The translations under genes and the position numbers were made by a program. The notes beneath the pieces were generated by a model. That model was not told the origin of the DNA, ran no database searches, and saw only the letters and a program-made list of their open reading frames with translations. A DNA stretch of 64,000 nt from Lunularia cruciata (lineage: Eukaryota; Streptophyta; Marchantiopsida; Lunulariales; Lunulariaceae), in NCBI GenBank assembly GCA_948567375.1, contig OX419757.1, forward strand, positions 26,220,732 to 26,284,731, read 5' to 3'. Below are positions 45,501 through 54,510 of the stretch, piece after piece; the first letter of the stretch is position 1, and each line of letters starts with the position of its first letter.

Positions 45501-46418
45501 TCTATTGGCTCCCTCATAACCCCTTCCTCCATGGTAAGTGGAATTTGGGCAATTCCTTTGGATATGGCCTCTTCCTCCACAACCAAAACAATTTCTATCA
45601 TTGAAATTGTTGGCTGGTTTGCCTTCTCTATATGGATAGTTTCCATAACTCCTAGGCCCTCTCCCTACATTCTGATCCACCTCTCTCTTCTCCCATAGTT
45701 GCACCACATTGATCTTTAGATCCGCAAGTTGTTCTGTGATGGTTTGGAGTGGATCTTTTGGTGGAGGTGCAAGAACTGGAGCAACTACTACTTGTGGTGC
45801 AACCCTTGTCACCAAAGTATCAGAAGTTCCACCATACTTGTAGCCTTGAGGAGGATGCATAACCTCCTTCACCACCAAATCACTCTCATCCCCTTCCAAA
45901 CTCTCCTCCATACGAATTGCGATCTTGATAGCTTCAACCTTGGAAGAAGGTTTCTCATATCTCACCTTGCTTCTAATTTGTGGTCTCAATCCTCCCACAA
46001 AATTCTTGGTGAGCATGGCCCCTATGCCAATCATTGTAGTCTCCACATCATCCCCACCCTTCCTCAATACTATGCAAAATCTGGACTCCAACTTTTCCAC
46101 TCTTTCCACATAGACCCTCACTTTCTCTCCATCTCCTTGCTTGAGAAATGTAACCTCACTCATCAATCTCTCATAACTCTCATCAGGAAGAAAGTTCTCA
46201 ATGAGTGTTGAAGTCAAAGTCTCCCAAGACTCCTCTTCCCCCTTTCTCCTCTCTCTCTTTTGGTATTCTGACTCATACCATGTAAGTGCTGCATCCTCAA
46301 AGAAATCTGGTAATAATGAGGCCCACTCATTATTTCCTATGCAAGCTCTCTTGAAGTCTCTCACAAAGGCCTCCACATCTTCTCCATCCTTGCCAAAGAA
46401 AACCAGAAGTTTCCCCAT
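42495..46418 (-). CDS. Gag-pol polyprotein of gypsy #4 (gag, protease, RT, RNase H, integrase N-terminus)
   Basis: 1307 residues from ATG at 46418. Gag occupies about 1-450, with zinc knuckle C277-X2-C280-X4-H285-X4-C290. A coiled-coil-like linker and a Lys-rich stretch follow. The protease motif is LVDGGSAVN with Asp497, a DGGS variant of the usual D-S/T-G. An acidic linker lies at about 615-650. RT has YPLPFIDEI (803-811), the first Asp in FGDGYSGYN (824) and FIDDF (886-890). RNase H has TDASN (Asp1037). The integrase zinc finger ends CKTCHVC (1283-1289). The frame then runs off after a 1-nt deletion. Gag and pol are in one frame with no stop between them. Confidence 0.93.
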   Translation of the reverse strand: MGKLLVFFGKDGEDVEAFVRDFKRACIGNNEWASLLPDFFEDAALTWYESEYQKRERRKGEEESWETLTSTLIENFLPDESYERLMSEVTFLKQGDGEKVRVYVERVEKLESRFCIVLRKGGDDVETTMIGIGAMLTKNFVGGLRPQIRSKVRYEKPSSKVEAIKIAIRMEESLEGDESDLVVKEVMHPPQGYKYGGTSDTLVTRVAPQVVVAPVLAPPPKDPLQTITEQLADLKINVVQLWEKREVDQNVGRGPRSYGNYPYREGKPANNFNDRNCFGCGGRGHIQRNCPNSTYHGGRGYEGANRGKEGGSETQVAPNPNKGKGIASIDVVESKYEKGECSNSKGPNLELLAQEKKRARFAEDVHSSQGFTSSKDTPMSTRSTRTSTPSTTKTPRKKLGMEDFLISKQQWNYNVLEDVGSHKANITVGQLIALNPTLRKELRGGLSSTRSKKKKKAKVPVSMGVVDAKPAPWEACEYASKIDVRVNGHNIKDALVDGGSAVNAMSERLMKKLGMIPSRPSTFVVSMANKQQVRPVGVMDKVVVSVMGVQNLMTFQVLKDSSYDLLLGRPWLRAARTTDRWHKGYLRIGPSNHRVTVPMTNTTNTSHSDTPSSDYWESDSEEGASGVDTSMEEETSTEEDESESDSDVYPLCAMDFAPKPEVLKDPDKSPLTLEEVERRLSTLKYGPNVTKEEKVRFEEIFRKFIHVFAFSYKDLKEVTLEEHKIEVESHARPIRQKQRRISPPISLVVKEEIDKLKEAGFIFEVENSEWVSPIVIVKKKNGKLRVCVDYKKLNAVTKQDYYPLPFIDEILEEVAGHERYNFGDGYSGYNQIKIAPEHQQLTTFTTPWGTYAFKVMPFGLCNALATFQRFMNKVFEPFIGKFVRDFIDDFCVYGSKEEHFEHLIKVLQRLDEANASLNPEKCIFGCEEGLLLGHIISKDGIAVDPEKVRKISDLPFPSSLTKLRQFLGMVGYYRRFIFSFSNKAYALTIYMKKGVNYIVILEDKEALKAFEELKQSLVVAPILAKPDWSKPFILYTDASNVAIGCTLSQLDQDGHDHPIAYASRQMVSVEKNYSVTEREGLAVIFGLKKFRHYLIGGKATIVTDHKALKYIFNKPNVEGRLARWMILLSEYDYTIEDRPGKKHANADLLSRAYDHDGDEPVDDSFPDEELMTISITQEVPMEYKEIVDFVTKGNYLEGMHARERKALAARSRPYTMVEDILFHQGADGLLQRAVGKEESILLIKEFHEGLVCGGHFAGKVTAFKILDAGYHWRGIFKDCLDYCKTCHVCQAFARKSHPLHHLDQFHC

Positions 46419-46653
46419 CTTAACCCCTCACTATCTTTCTTTTCTCTCAATTTTTTTTTTCTCTTTTCTTTTCTCTCACTCTATTACTAATAGAGTATAT
46501 ACATGACTAACACCATCTGAGAATAATCCACTCTAGGGAACACAAAAGGTTCAGGTTGCTCCAAGATTTCTATAGCAACATCAAATCCTAGAGTGCATAT
46601 TAATCTAACTCTCATGGATAGTTTATCCATAAGTTGAAAGATTATCTCCATCA
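46419..46653 (-). other. ORF0-gag spacer of gypsy #4
   Basis: A 235-bp spacer with A+T-rich runs before the gag ATG. No features beyond homology to the same spacer in #1 to #3. Confidence 0.6.
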
Positions 46654-47127
46654 CTAATCTTGAGAACTAGCTGATAAAGGTGGTAGTATTTCTGTAACTG
46701 TACTAAGACTCTCTCCAAGATCCTTCACCAAAGTTTCCAAAAGTGCTTTTACTCCACTACACTCATGTCCTTTTGGAAGTCCTTCAACTCCACAAACCTC
46801 ACACAACTCCTTGGTCTTAGATCTTCTCCCTCCCAATCTTGGTGAAGAAGGTCCAACATGCAAACCCAAGTCAAGTAAGCCTCTCCTTTCCCTCAATCTC
46901 TTGCTCTCAAAGGTCAATGGACATGAACTTGCCTTATGTCCCTTCTCTTCACATAGAAAGCACTTAGACTCACTCTTTCCTCCAAGTGGTGTAGGTTTTT
47001 GTATCCTCTCAACACTCTCTTCAAATTCTATTGTAAACTCTCTTTTCCTCAAATCCACCCCTACAATCACCTCAAACCCTTGGGGAACCTTGCATAATCT
47101 CAATTTCCACTCTTGATGACCCTCCAT
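46654..47127 (-). CDS. ORF0: zinc-knuckle protein encoded upstream of gag (gypsy #4)
   Basis: 157 residues from ATG at 47127 (MEGHQEWKLRLCK). It contains a perfect CX2CX4HX4C zinc knuckle (CFLCEEKGHKASSC), a basic stretch (SKRLRERRG), and a second Cys/His cluster LCEVCGVEGLPKGHEC. It is open in this copy and present as decayed versions in #1, #2 and #3 at the same place, 235 bp before gag, on the same strand. Extra ORFs upstream of gag are known in some large plant Ty3/gypsy elements. Nucleic-acid binding is likely from the knuckles; the role is unknown. Confidence 0.78.
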   Translation of the reverse strand: MEGHQEWKLRLCKVPQGFEVIVGVDLRKREFTIEFEESVERIQKPTPLGGKSESKCFLCEEKGHKASSCPLTFESKRLRERRGLLDLGLHVGPSSPRLGGRRSKTKELCEVCGVEGLPKGHECSGVKALLETLVKDLGESLSTVTEILPPLSASSQD

Positions 47128-47987
47128 GTTCCCCAAGATGAATCTAAACACTCAAACATGCTTTTTGTTGATCTCAAACTTCTCATGCATGAGATCTCCA
47201 CTCTGCAGAATTGACCCTTCTTCACAATGTCACTCAAATCTCCCAACCAATATGTCACAGTCCTCTGAAATTTTCCACACTTGATCACAACTCTAGGGCG
47301 TCCCTCCCTGCAAAATTTCAGATCTTTTCATTGAGCCATTTGGCCTAGACACCTTTCTATTCAGCACCCATATTTCAGATTTGGTCTGAAAACCACCCCC
47401 CTCACTTCAAAAACTCATAACGCCCTGCGCAAAAACGATCTCTCTCCAATTTTTGTGGCAGCAGGTAGTATACAATGCACTGAATTTTCTTGAAAAGTTT
47501 CAGGACAATTCACTAGAAATTGAAGAAATGGCAGACTCTGTACAATTTTCCAGAGAACATGCAGTTGCGGGAGCACTTTACCCTATCAACTTTCAAAAAT
47601 TCTAGCCCAGTGCGCATAGAAGCCCTCTCAATAATTTCAAGTGTGCTAACTGAAAGATACCCCAAGCTATCATGTGTAGAAATCTCAAGTCCAGATCTCA
47701 AACTTGAGATTTTGCCCAAAATCACCTTAATCCCCAAAATCTGCAATCCACCTCACACAATCTCTCCAATTCCTCTCATGTGTACAAGATGTACAAAATC
47801 ACCTCAAAGACACATTTATGAACTACAGGGTATACAAATGGATCTTGGTTCTCTAACATAAGTTCAGCCCTCTCCTCTCCTAATGTTCTCTCCAAGTGAG
47901 CTCTCATAGCCTCCTTCTGCCTAATGTAGAATTGGACGCGGAACATTATCTTGCCTTCTAGAGAGGTCTCGGCAACGGAACCAAAAA
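47128..47987 (-). other. 5' leader of gypsy #4
   Basis: An 860-bp leader between the 5' LTR and ORF0. Short reading frames (47100-47288, 47513-47746, 47776-48009) are not conserved in frame with the other copies and are not called as genes. Confidence 0.6.
47965..47983 (-). other. Primer-binding site of gypsy #4
   Basis: The minus strand reads TGGTTCCGTTGCCGAGACC, 4 nt inside the LTR end. It shares the TGG..CCGTTGCCG core with the tRNA-Asp-type primer site of plant Athila-like elements, with mismatches after TGG. Assignment to a particular tRNA is inferred. Confidence 0.6.
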
Positions 47988-48664
47988 TGTGAGCCGGCCT
48001 GTCTCTCACTCAGGATGAACCTCTGATGGCTATTATGGTAGCGCACCATGGACTAAGAAGGCAAGGAACCCGAACTCCATCATACTCCTCCAAGGCTAAC
48101 ACTCCAAGACTCAAGACATTGCTCACTAGAGAACTCAATGAGAGAGATAGTTGCAAATGAAAGGATGATGAGTACCTCCTCACCCCTTGTTTATATACTT
48201 CTGAAATAGTTACGTACCAAAGTTACTAATTACCGTAGTAACTCAAGTTACTAGACTAAAAGTCAAGTAAAGTCAAAAAGTAGAAAGGAATATCCATTCA
48301 CATGGGCATATTCCCCTTATCTTGACCCAACCACTAAAGCAAGGATTCCTTCACATGGGCTATCCTTGGACTAAAGAAGAATCCAAAACAAAAAGGCTTG
48401 CAGGCCCAAGAGTTCTCAACTCTTTCCCCAAAGCCAAACACCTAAGAATAATACCAAGTCAACACACTAAAATCCAAAATAGTGGTGCTCATCTTTTCTA
48501 CTTCCTCTAAAGTAAGGTCCCATCTATCTTAGCTATGACTAAATTTAGCTAACCATGACTAATATAGAACCATCCTTTATCTCTATATAAATAATATCTC
48601 TTAAGTACTTGAAATACCAAGCTAAATATCACAATACCACACACATGCACAAATGGGTGTTACA
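47988..48664 (-). repeat. 5' LTR of gypsy #4
   Basis: 677 bp, nearly identical to 40883-41559. The outer flank is gatc at 48665-48668. Confidence 0.95.
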
Positions 48665-49122
48665 GATCTTGAGTGAAGTGTAATCAAAGCAATGCCTTGA
48701 CAGATCTGAGAGGAATTGTAGTGTTGGTAGTATTCTGCATTTGTGAGTGCAATGCAAAGTTGATGTGAAGCAATTTCGATCAAGGAAGTTGTGCCTTCAA
48801 TGGAGGGGTGGAACACAATTCTGAGGCAAAGTCGTTTTGCAATGAAGTGCCATTTTTGGGAGAGCCTGAATCATCACAATCAAGATTGTTTGAAAAGATT
48901 TGATGGAGTTGTGATTAAGAAGTGTGAATTCATGACAAGACTGCGAATCAGTGCTTGTTACTCTCTTCTGGGTGTGGTTTCTACCTGAGAGACTAAAGAA
49001 GAACTCAAGAAGAACTAAATTGTTACTTTGCTTTGTATTTGACCAATTCTGACTTGTATCTCTGCGGGAACAAACTTTACTTACCCGATTACCGCAAAAG
49101 TGATATTTGCCGGGTTGTCACA

Positions 49123-49743
49123 AAGGTCAATGTATATAAGCTTACTTTATGTTCCTTCTCTTCATATAAAAAGCACCTAGAATCAATCTTTCCTCTAAGT
49201 AGTGTAGGTTTTTAGATCCTCTCAACACTCTCTTCAAATTCTATTCTAAACTATATTTTCTTCAAATCAACCCCTACAATCACCTCAAACCCTTGAGGAA
49301 CCTTGCATAATCTAAACTTCCACTCTTGATGGTGCTCCATGCTCCCAAGGTGAGTCTAAATACACAAATATGTTTTTGGTTGACATACTTCTCATGCATG
49401 AGAACTCAAATCCCTAGAAATGACATTTCTTTTCAATCTCCTCAACTTGACCCTCTAAATCCTCTACAATTTTCCACACACAAGTTCCACTATAGGGATT
49501 CCTCCCCAACAAAATTTCAACACTTCATTGAACCATTTGCCCATAGAACCTGTCTACTTATCACACACCTTCCTAGTTTTGGTCTAAAACCACCCTTCTT
49601 TCCAAAAATTCATAACTTTTTGTGCACGAATGATCTCTCTCCAACTTTTCAACCCAAAGGTAGAATATCTTGCACTGAATTTTCTTAGAAAGTCTCAAAA
49701 CTCAAAACAAAATGAAGAAATGGGAATACCAACCCCATGCAGT
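49123..49743 (-). pseudogene. ORF0 N-terminal fragment and leader of gypsy #2
   Basis: Minus-strand continuation of ORF0 from 37807, resuming at the aaggt target copy. Equivalents of the zinc-knuckle stretch (about 49140-49195) and the N-terminal part to about 49345 are present but decayed. From there to about 49743 the sequence follows the gypsy #4 leader, and homology then stops. Confidence 0.7.
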
Positions 49744-49923
49744 TCCATGCTAGGACATTAAGAGTTTTTATAGTATGCCATCTTGGCTATGCCTAAATTT
49801 CCCAATTCATCACTTGCTTTTGGAGAGGTTTGTGAGTTTAAGTCAACAAAGGGTTCTAGGGGAGAGACATTAGAGTTGTCGTTGATCTGGAGTTGCAGCA
49901 TCCATATCAATGGAGGAGGTGAG
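49744..49923. other. Unassigned 180 bp
   Basis: Sequence between the end of gypsy #2 homology and family-T fragment H. No domain, repeat or terminus recognised. Confidence 0.3.
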
Positions 49924-50280
49924 TGTGGTACCCACATTTTTTGTTTTTGTTCTATTTTGAAGAAGAAGTGTATAGTTAAAGTCGTATTGAACCCAAATGG
50001 CATTGAAAGAAGGAGAATTGTGTCTTTGATTTGCAACCCGATAAAGGGTGATCTCAAGTCAAAACCAAATTTTTTGGATCAGACTTGGCCAGAGAAACCC
50101 AAAGTAAGGAAAATTCACCCCAGGGTGATCAATCCAATGCAAAGATAGCATAACAAGTTTCCTTTGGATTTTTCAATCAAGAAAGGACAAGTAAGAAAAC
50201 GGCCAAGAAGCAACCAACTAAATCTTGACAGCGCCAAGATGAACTCATGCAAAAGGTGTGAGTTTCAATGAAGACTGATG
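49924..50280 (+). mobile_element. Family-T fragment, copy H (5' end only)
   Basis: Starts with the perfect 5' signature TGTGGTACCCACATTTTTTG at 49924 and follows the family-T leader for about 350 bp. Shared landmarks include AAGTGTATAG, CCAAAGTAAGG and the AAAAGGTGTGA box. Homology to copy F ends near 50280, before the ORF. No target duplication can be assigned. Confidence 0.7.
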
Positions 50281-50760
50281 GTGTCATGGGTTTCATCTGG
50301 TCTTACAAGTGTGTTGAGCACTTGGCTGCTTGTGCTTAGATTGCTCTGGTTGTTAATGACTCAAAGCTTCTCGTAGTGTGACACTCTCTCTTTACTCATG
50401 TATGGTTGGAAATCTCATTCTTGTTAGAGCAATTTTTTTCCAATTGCTCCCGGTGGTAGGCTCTTCTTCAGGGTTGTGTGTTGGATTCTACTGGCTAGCG
50501 TTGACCTTCATAGAACTATTTGTGTTTTGTTAAGTTTGGGTTTGTGGCTCTCTACTCTTGTATGGTCTTGTTTTCCAATTCTCCTGTTAAGTTTGGGTTT
50601 GTGGTTTTGGATCAGGTGGGTTCATGGAACTAGGTCTGGTGGTGTTTATAGAATAGCCCACAAGTGATCTAATTGGACTCAAACCCGGGCATCCAGATCA
50701 CTGAATCATGCCATTCACATAGACCAGACTGAGAGCTCCTAAAATAGAGTCCTTCCCTTG
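50281..50760. other. Unassigned 480 bp with a short direct repeat
   Basis: TGTTAAGTTTGGGTTTGTGG occurs twice, near 50527 and 50585. A GGGTTTGAGTCC string on the minus strand near 50680-50691 looks like a Pol III B box, but no A box or 3' tail was found. No coding potential seen. Confidence 0.35.
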
Positions 50761-52780
50761 ATGCTATTCATAGATCAAAACACACACATTTGCTCACAAG
50801 GGAGATCATATTTATTAGAATACCAAGCCATGCAGTTTATAAGTTTTGGAGGAAGCCAAACACCACTAGTCTAAACAGTGACCACACCTAAACCCACCAA
50901 CTGTCCAAGCAATTTGCTCAAGCAATTCTTCTCTTCCTTGTCCTATCACAGTCAAGCAACTCTCACTCAAAAAATTCTCCTCTTGTATGTCTTGTCATAG
51001 TCAAGGAACTCTCACTCAAAAGTTCTTCTCTTGTATATCTTGTCACAATCAAGGCCTAAACTCTCCTTTTATCCAGATCTAAACATTGCTCAGTCCAGTT
51101 TGAGCCACTTCCAAGGATTCTTTTCTTCATCTTACCTCTCTGTCCAGTCACATTCAGGCTTTCACTTCAACCTTCTTCTTAGTAGCACCTCCTCTCAAAA
51201 CCCCTACTCAAACTCAGGTATCTTTTAAAAATTTCTCCCTTTTGTCTCTCTTGTTTAGGCCTTCTCCCCCAGCAACACTTTCTCTCTGTTCAGTCCAGAC
51301 TTTCCCCTCAAAGGTTCCCTTGCCCAAACCTCATTTTCTTAGATACCCTATCCTTGAGAATTCCTCCCTACCTCCCTTTCCTGTTCTGCCTCTCTTCAGC
51401 TAGAGCCTTACCCTTCCACGTTCCTCCTATCACATCACCCTCTCCTACTCATGTTTGTTCAGACATTATCCTCAAAAATTCTCCTTTTCCTCTTGTGCCA
51501 TCACTCACTCTTCTTTGATGCACTTCTGCTCTGCACTGTCATAGCCAAGTCCTTTAAACAAGCTTTTTCTCTCAATGGTTCTTCTCCTGTATATCTCTCT
51601 TCTCTCCTCTTCTTTGTCATGACATTGTCCAAAGGCAGACCCCTTCCTTGAAGCTCTTCCTCCCTTCTCTTGAACTCTATCCTCTCTACAGGCCAAAAGC
51701 CCTCTCCTCAAAGTTTATGCCCTTCCAATTCCCCTGATCCGCCAAATCTTCCTCCTCTCTCCTAGCAGCCTTTCCATCCCTACAGCCACAACCATTCCTT
51801 CAAGAGAATTCCCAATCCTCCTATCCTTCTTCCCTTTGAAAATTCCCTTTTGCAACCCATTCCCTCGAGCCCTCACATTTTGATTCCTCTCTCTCTTTAT
51901 GGCTTGCAAGAACCTTCACCCTAGAAATTCTCTCCTTTCTCTTCTCTAGGTCTTACACAAACCTTTCATTGTTCAGCCAAGTCACTTTCTCTCAATTATT
52001 TCTCCATTCTATTCTAGCCAACCCTAAGTCACTCTCCTTAGAAGATTTACCTTTCTCTCCACTCAACCCTCAGCCCTCTTGAAGCATGACTCTCCCAGTT
52101 CAGACCAGATCAGGCCTTCCCTCTCCTCAAACCCTCCTCCCTGCAACACACACCCCTACTGCCCTCACTCTCTAGTTCTCTTCCTCTTTGTTCCTCCTTC
52201 TTATCCAAGCCTGTTTAGCCCTTCACTAAACTTCTCTCCTCTCAAAGAGTCTCTCCTACAAACCCTCATGCTTCAAAGTTTTTTTTTGCCTTGTCACAAC
52301 CTTTCACTAAACCTCTGCCCTCTTGAAGAGTCTCTTGCAAACCCTCATGTGCTTCAAAGGTTTTCTCCTTTGGCCCTATCACAGCCTTTCACTAAACCTT
52401 TTCTCCTCTTGATGAGTCTCTCCTGCAAACCTTCATGCTTTGAAATTTTTCTCTAACCTGTCACAGCCTTTCACTAAACCTCTGCCTTCTCAAAGAGTCT
52501 CTATTGCAAACCTTCATGCTTCAAAATTTTTCTTTACCCCATCATAACCTTTCACTAAACCTCTACCCTCCTGAAGAGTCTATCTTGCCAACCCTCATCT
52601 CTCTCTTTCTCCCTTCTCTTGTGTCCAGTGCAAAACCCTCTCCTCTCAAACCTCCTTCCTTCTTGTCACTCCCCTATCATTGGTTCTCTAGCTCATGCAC
52701 ACCTTCCCATTTGAAAATCTCCTCTCCTATCAACCTTTGAAAATCTCCTCTCCTATCAACCACGGTCCAACCTAAAACTC
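50761..52780. repeat. Pyrimidine-rich, repeat-laden non-coding tract
   Basis: About 2 kb strongly biased to C and T on the plus strand, with recurring motifs such as CTCTCACTCAAA (twice, near 50955 and 51009) and TCTCCTCTCAAA variants. Reading frames here are low-complexity and have no recognisable domain. It could be a decayed satellite or the non-coding part of an unidentified retroelement. Confidence 0.5.
52222..52610. repeat. 81-85 bp tandem repeat, about 4.5 units
   Basis: The phrase TTCACTAAACCTCT or close variants starts at 52222, 52303, 52388, 52470 and 52551. Between them are shared AGAGTCTCT, GCAAACC and TTCATGCTTCAAA segments. The last unit is partial. Units are diverged and non-coding. 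Confidence 0.85.
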
Positions 52781-54510
52781 TATGACAATCCATTAAATAT
52801 CACTTTTGCGGTAATCAGGTAAGTAAAGTTTGTTCCCATAGATATACTGGTCAAAATTGGTCAAATACAAAGCAAAGTAAAAATCTTAGCTCTTCTTGGT
52901 TACGGCTTTAATCTCTCAAGTAAAAACAACACCTAGAAGAGAGTAACAAGCATCGACTTGTAGACTCATCACAACAATTTGTCACACTTAATCACAACTC
53001 CATCAAATCTTTCCAAAAGATCTTGATTGTGATGATTCAGTCTCTCCCAAAAATGGCACTTCACTCCAAAACTGCTTTGCCTTAGAATTTTGTTTTGTCC
53101 CTCCATTGAAGGCACAACTTCCTTGATCATAATTGCTTCACATCAACACTACATTGCACTCACAACTGTAGAATACTACCAACACTACAATTTCTCTCAA
53201 ATCTATCAAGGCATTGCTCTGATTGCACTTCACTTAGGATGAAACACACAAAATGAAGATCAAGGCTACGAAATCCAACATCCAACAAACACATTGACTT
53301 GCACTTCAAAATTCTCCACACACTCACAAAAACACACAGAGCGTTGATACTCAGAATTAAGCTCAAGTGACGAGCACTGAAATCAACACTTTGCTTTATC
53401 TATTCTCAAAAATTATAAGCATTGAAAAACATATGACTACAAATGCTCCCTTTAAATAGTGAAGCTCTTCAACAATTATCTAACAACTATACCGTTCTAC
53501 AACAACTTTTCCTACCTATAGATCCAAACTGACAATGCACCTCTTCAAATCTCAAAACTATTACTACTCCAATCCAATGTCTACTTCTTCCTCGGCTTCC
53601 AAACCCAATCCCAAAGTAACCTCACATACTACTCTATCCTCAAGTTTCAAAACTTCTAATTCTTCTTCTAATTCTAACACTTCTTCTTGATCTGCAATTC
53701 TTGTCATGGGTAACATTTTGAACTCTTTATCTTCTAACCCACTCTTCTCTAATATCTCCAATGGTAACTCCGAAGATATCTATACTCATATCTCATCTAC
53801 TTTGAGCTTCACTCTTACATCCTTCCGAAGTTATCTATCTCTAACTTAACTAAATCTAATCTAATTGTGATATTGTCTTCCACTTCCAATATCTTCCTAT
53901 CTACATGAGTTCTGAGACTAATTATCAAAGCATTCAAATCCTTATCCTTTGCATTTCTTCTCCTCATCTCTTGCACCAACAACCTTAACTCATGCAATCT
54001 CATTTCTTCAATCTTCACATTGGCTTTTGTGCTCAACATCACATCATCTTTACTATGATCTCCTTCAATGGTTCAAACCTCATCCTTCTCTCCCGTTCTC
54101 GATCCACTTGCCAATCTTCCCTATACATTGCCAGTTCTGCCTCAAATTTGGCTTTCATTGTCTCCTTCTCCTTCTTCTAAACCATCTTCTCTTCTAGATC
54201 ACGAAGTAACTCCCTTAATCTTTCTTCCTCTCTATATCTCACTGTCAACTCTCTTTCCCAGAGCTGCTTCTTCTCTTCTACACTCTCCATCACTCTATCA
54301 AGCTCTTGCTCCTCTGCTACTCTTGCCATAGCATAGTGATTTCTAATTGTGAATCAACAAACTGTTGTTTCAAGATTTCATACTCAGCTATCTGCCTTTC
54401 TCTTGCTATGACATTCTACTCTATTTTCCTCTCTTTACTTCCCACTTCCTTCTTTAAATTGTCAATTACTTGGTTTTCCACTACTGCATCTACTCATAGT
54501 ACTTCCTTTG
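52781..54510 (-). mobile_element. Family-T fragment, copy I (3' half)
   Basis: The minus-strand unit starts with a decayed 3' terminus TATGACAATCC at 52781 and follows copy K through the downstream TATA-like TTAAATA (53452-53458, 677 bp from the end) into the coiled-coil part of the ORF. Homology breaks at about 54510, where element J begins, so the 5' half is missing. Confidence 0.78.
53564..54400 (-). pseudogene. Family-T ORF C-terminal remnant (copy I)
   Basis: Minus-strand coiled-coil tail: 53815-54042 (RLHELRLLVQEMRRRNAKD, RTHVDRKILEVEDN) and 53564-53761 (MEILEKSGLEDKE, GLGLEAEEEVDIG) match the ends of copies F, G and K. Frames are broken and the N-terminal domain is absent. Confidence 0.7.

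Larger units (their letters stand above)
40883..48664 (-). mobile_element. Ty3/gypsy family 1, copy #4 (near-intact, young)
   Basis: Complete 7782-bp element. 3' LTR 40883-41559 and 5' LTR 47988-48664 are both 677 bp and differ at about 8 positions (about 1.2%). Target duplication gatc lies at 40879-40882 and 48665-48668. Order from the 5' end: LTR, primer site, leader, ORF0, gag-pol, polypurine tract, LTR. No chromodomain follows integrase. RT and primer-site features resemble the Athila/Tat side of Ty3/gypsy, which is an inference. Inserted in the 3' part of family-T copy G. Confidence 0.95.
37808..49122 (+). mobile_element. Family-T unit, copy G (contains gypsy #4)
   Basis: Plus-strand unit from TGTGGTGCCCACA at 37808 to GGGTTGTCACA ending at 49122, with perfect target duplication aaggt at 37803-37807 and 49123-49127 inside ORF0 of gypsy #2. 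Without gypsy #4 and one gatc copy it is about 3.53 kb. It has the best-preserved family ORF, an upstream TATAAAA at 38194-38200 and a downstream TACTTAAGAG at 40661-40670. Confidence 0.9.
6386..49743 (-). mobile_element. Ty3/gypsy family 1, copy #2 (the exploded host frame)
   Basis: One decayed minus-strand element whose pieces appear in collinear order: integrase to gag (6386-9828), gag (19916-20439), gag and the C-terminal end of ORF0 (36701-37807), then the N-terminal end of ORF0 and the leader (49123-49743). Each gap is filled by an insertion whose target duplications rejoin the flanks (copy B, element C, copy G). The 3' LTR and the integrase C-terminus are missing at the left, and the 5' LTR is not seen at the right. 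It is the oldest layer of the window. Confidence 0.8.

Noticed and set aside
37808..49122. Terminal inverted repeats making family T a DNA transposon
   Set aside because: Only about ten bases are similar (TGTGGTACCC versus TGTGACAACCC), with an internal gap. TG...CA ends and 5-bp duplications fit a retroviral-type integrase better, and no transposase is visible. Not fully excluded.
50678..50695. tRNA-derived SINE suggested by a B-box-like GGGTTTGAGTCC on the minus strand
   Set aside because: No A box at the right distance, no poly(A) or simple tail and no target duplication could be found.
52079..52740. Plus-strand reading frames of 125 and 78 residues in the pyrimidine-rich tract
   Set aside because: They are Ser/Pro/Leu low-complexity products of a tandem repeat and C/T bias, with no conserved domain.
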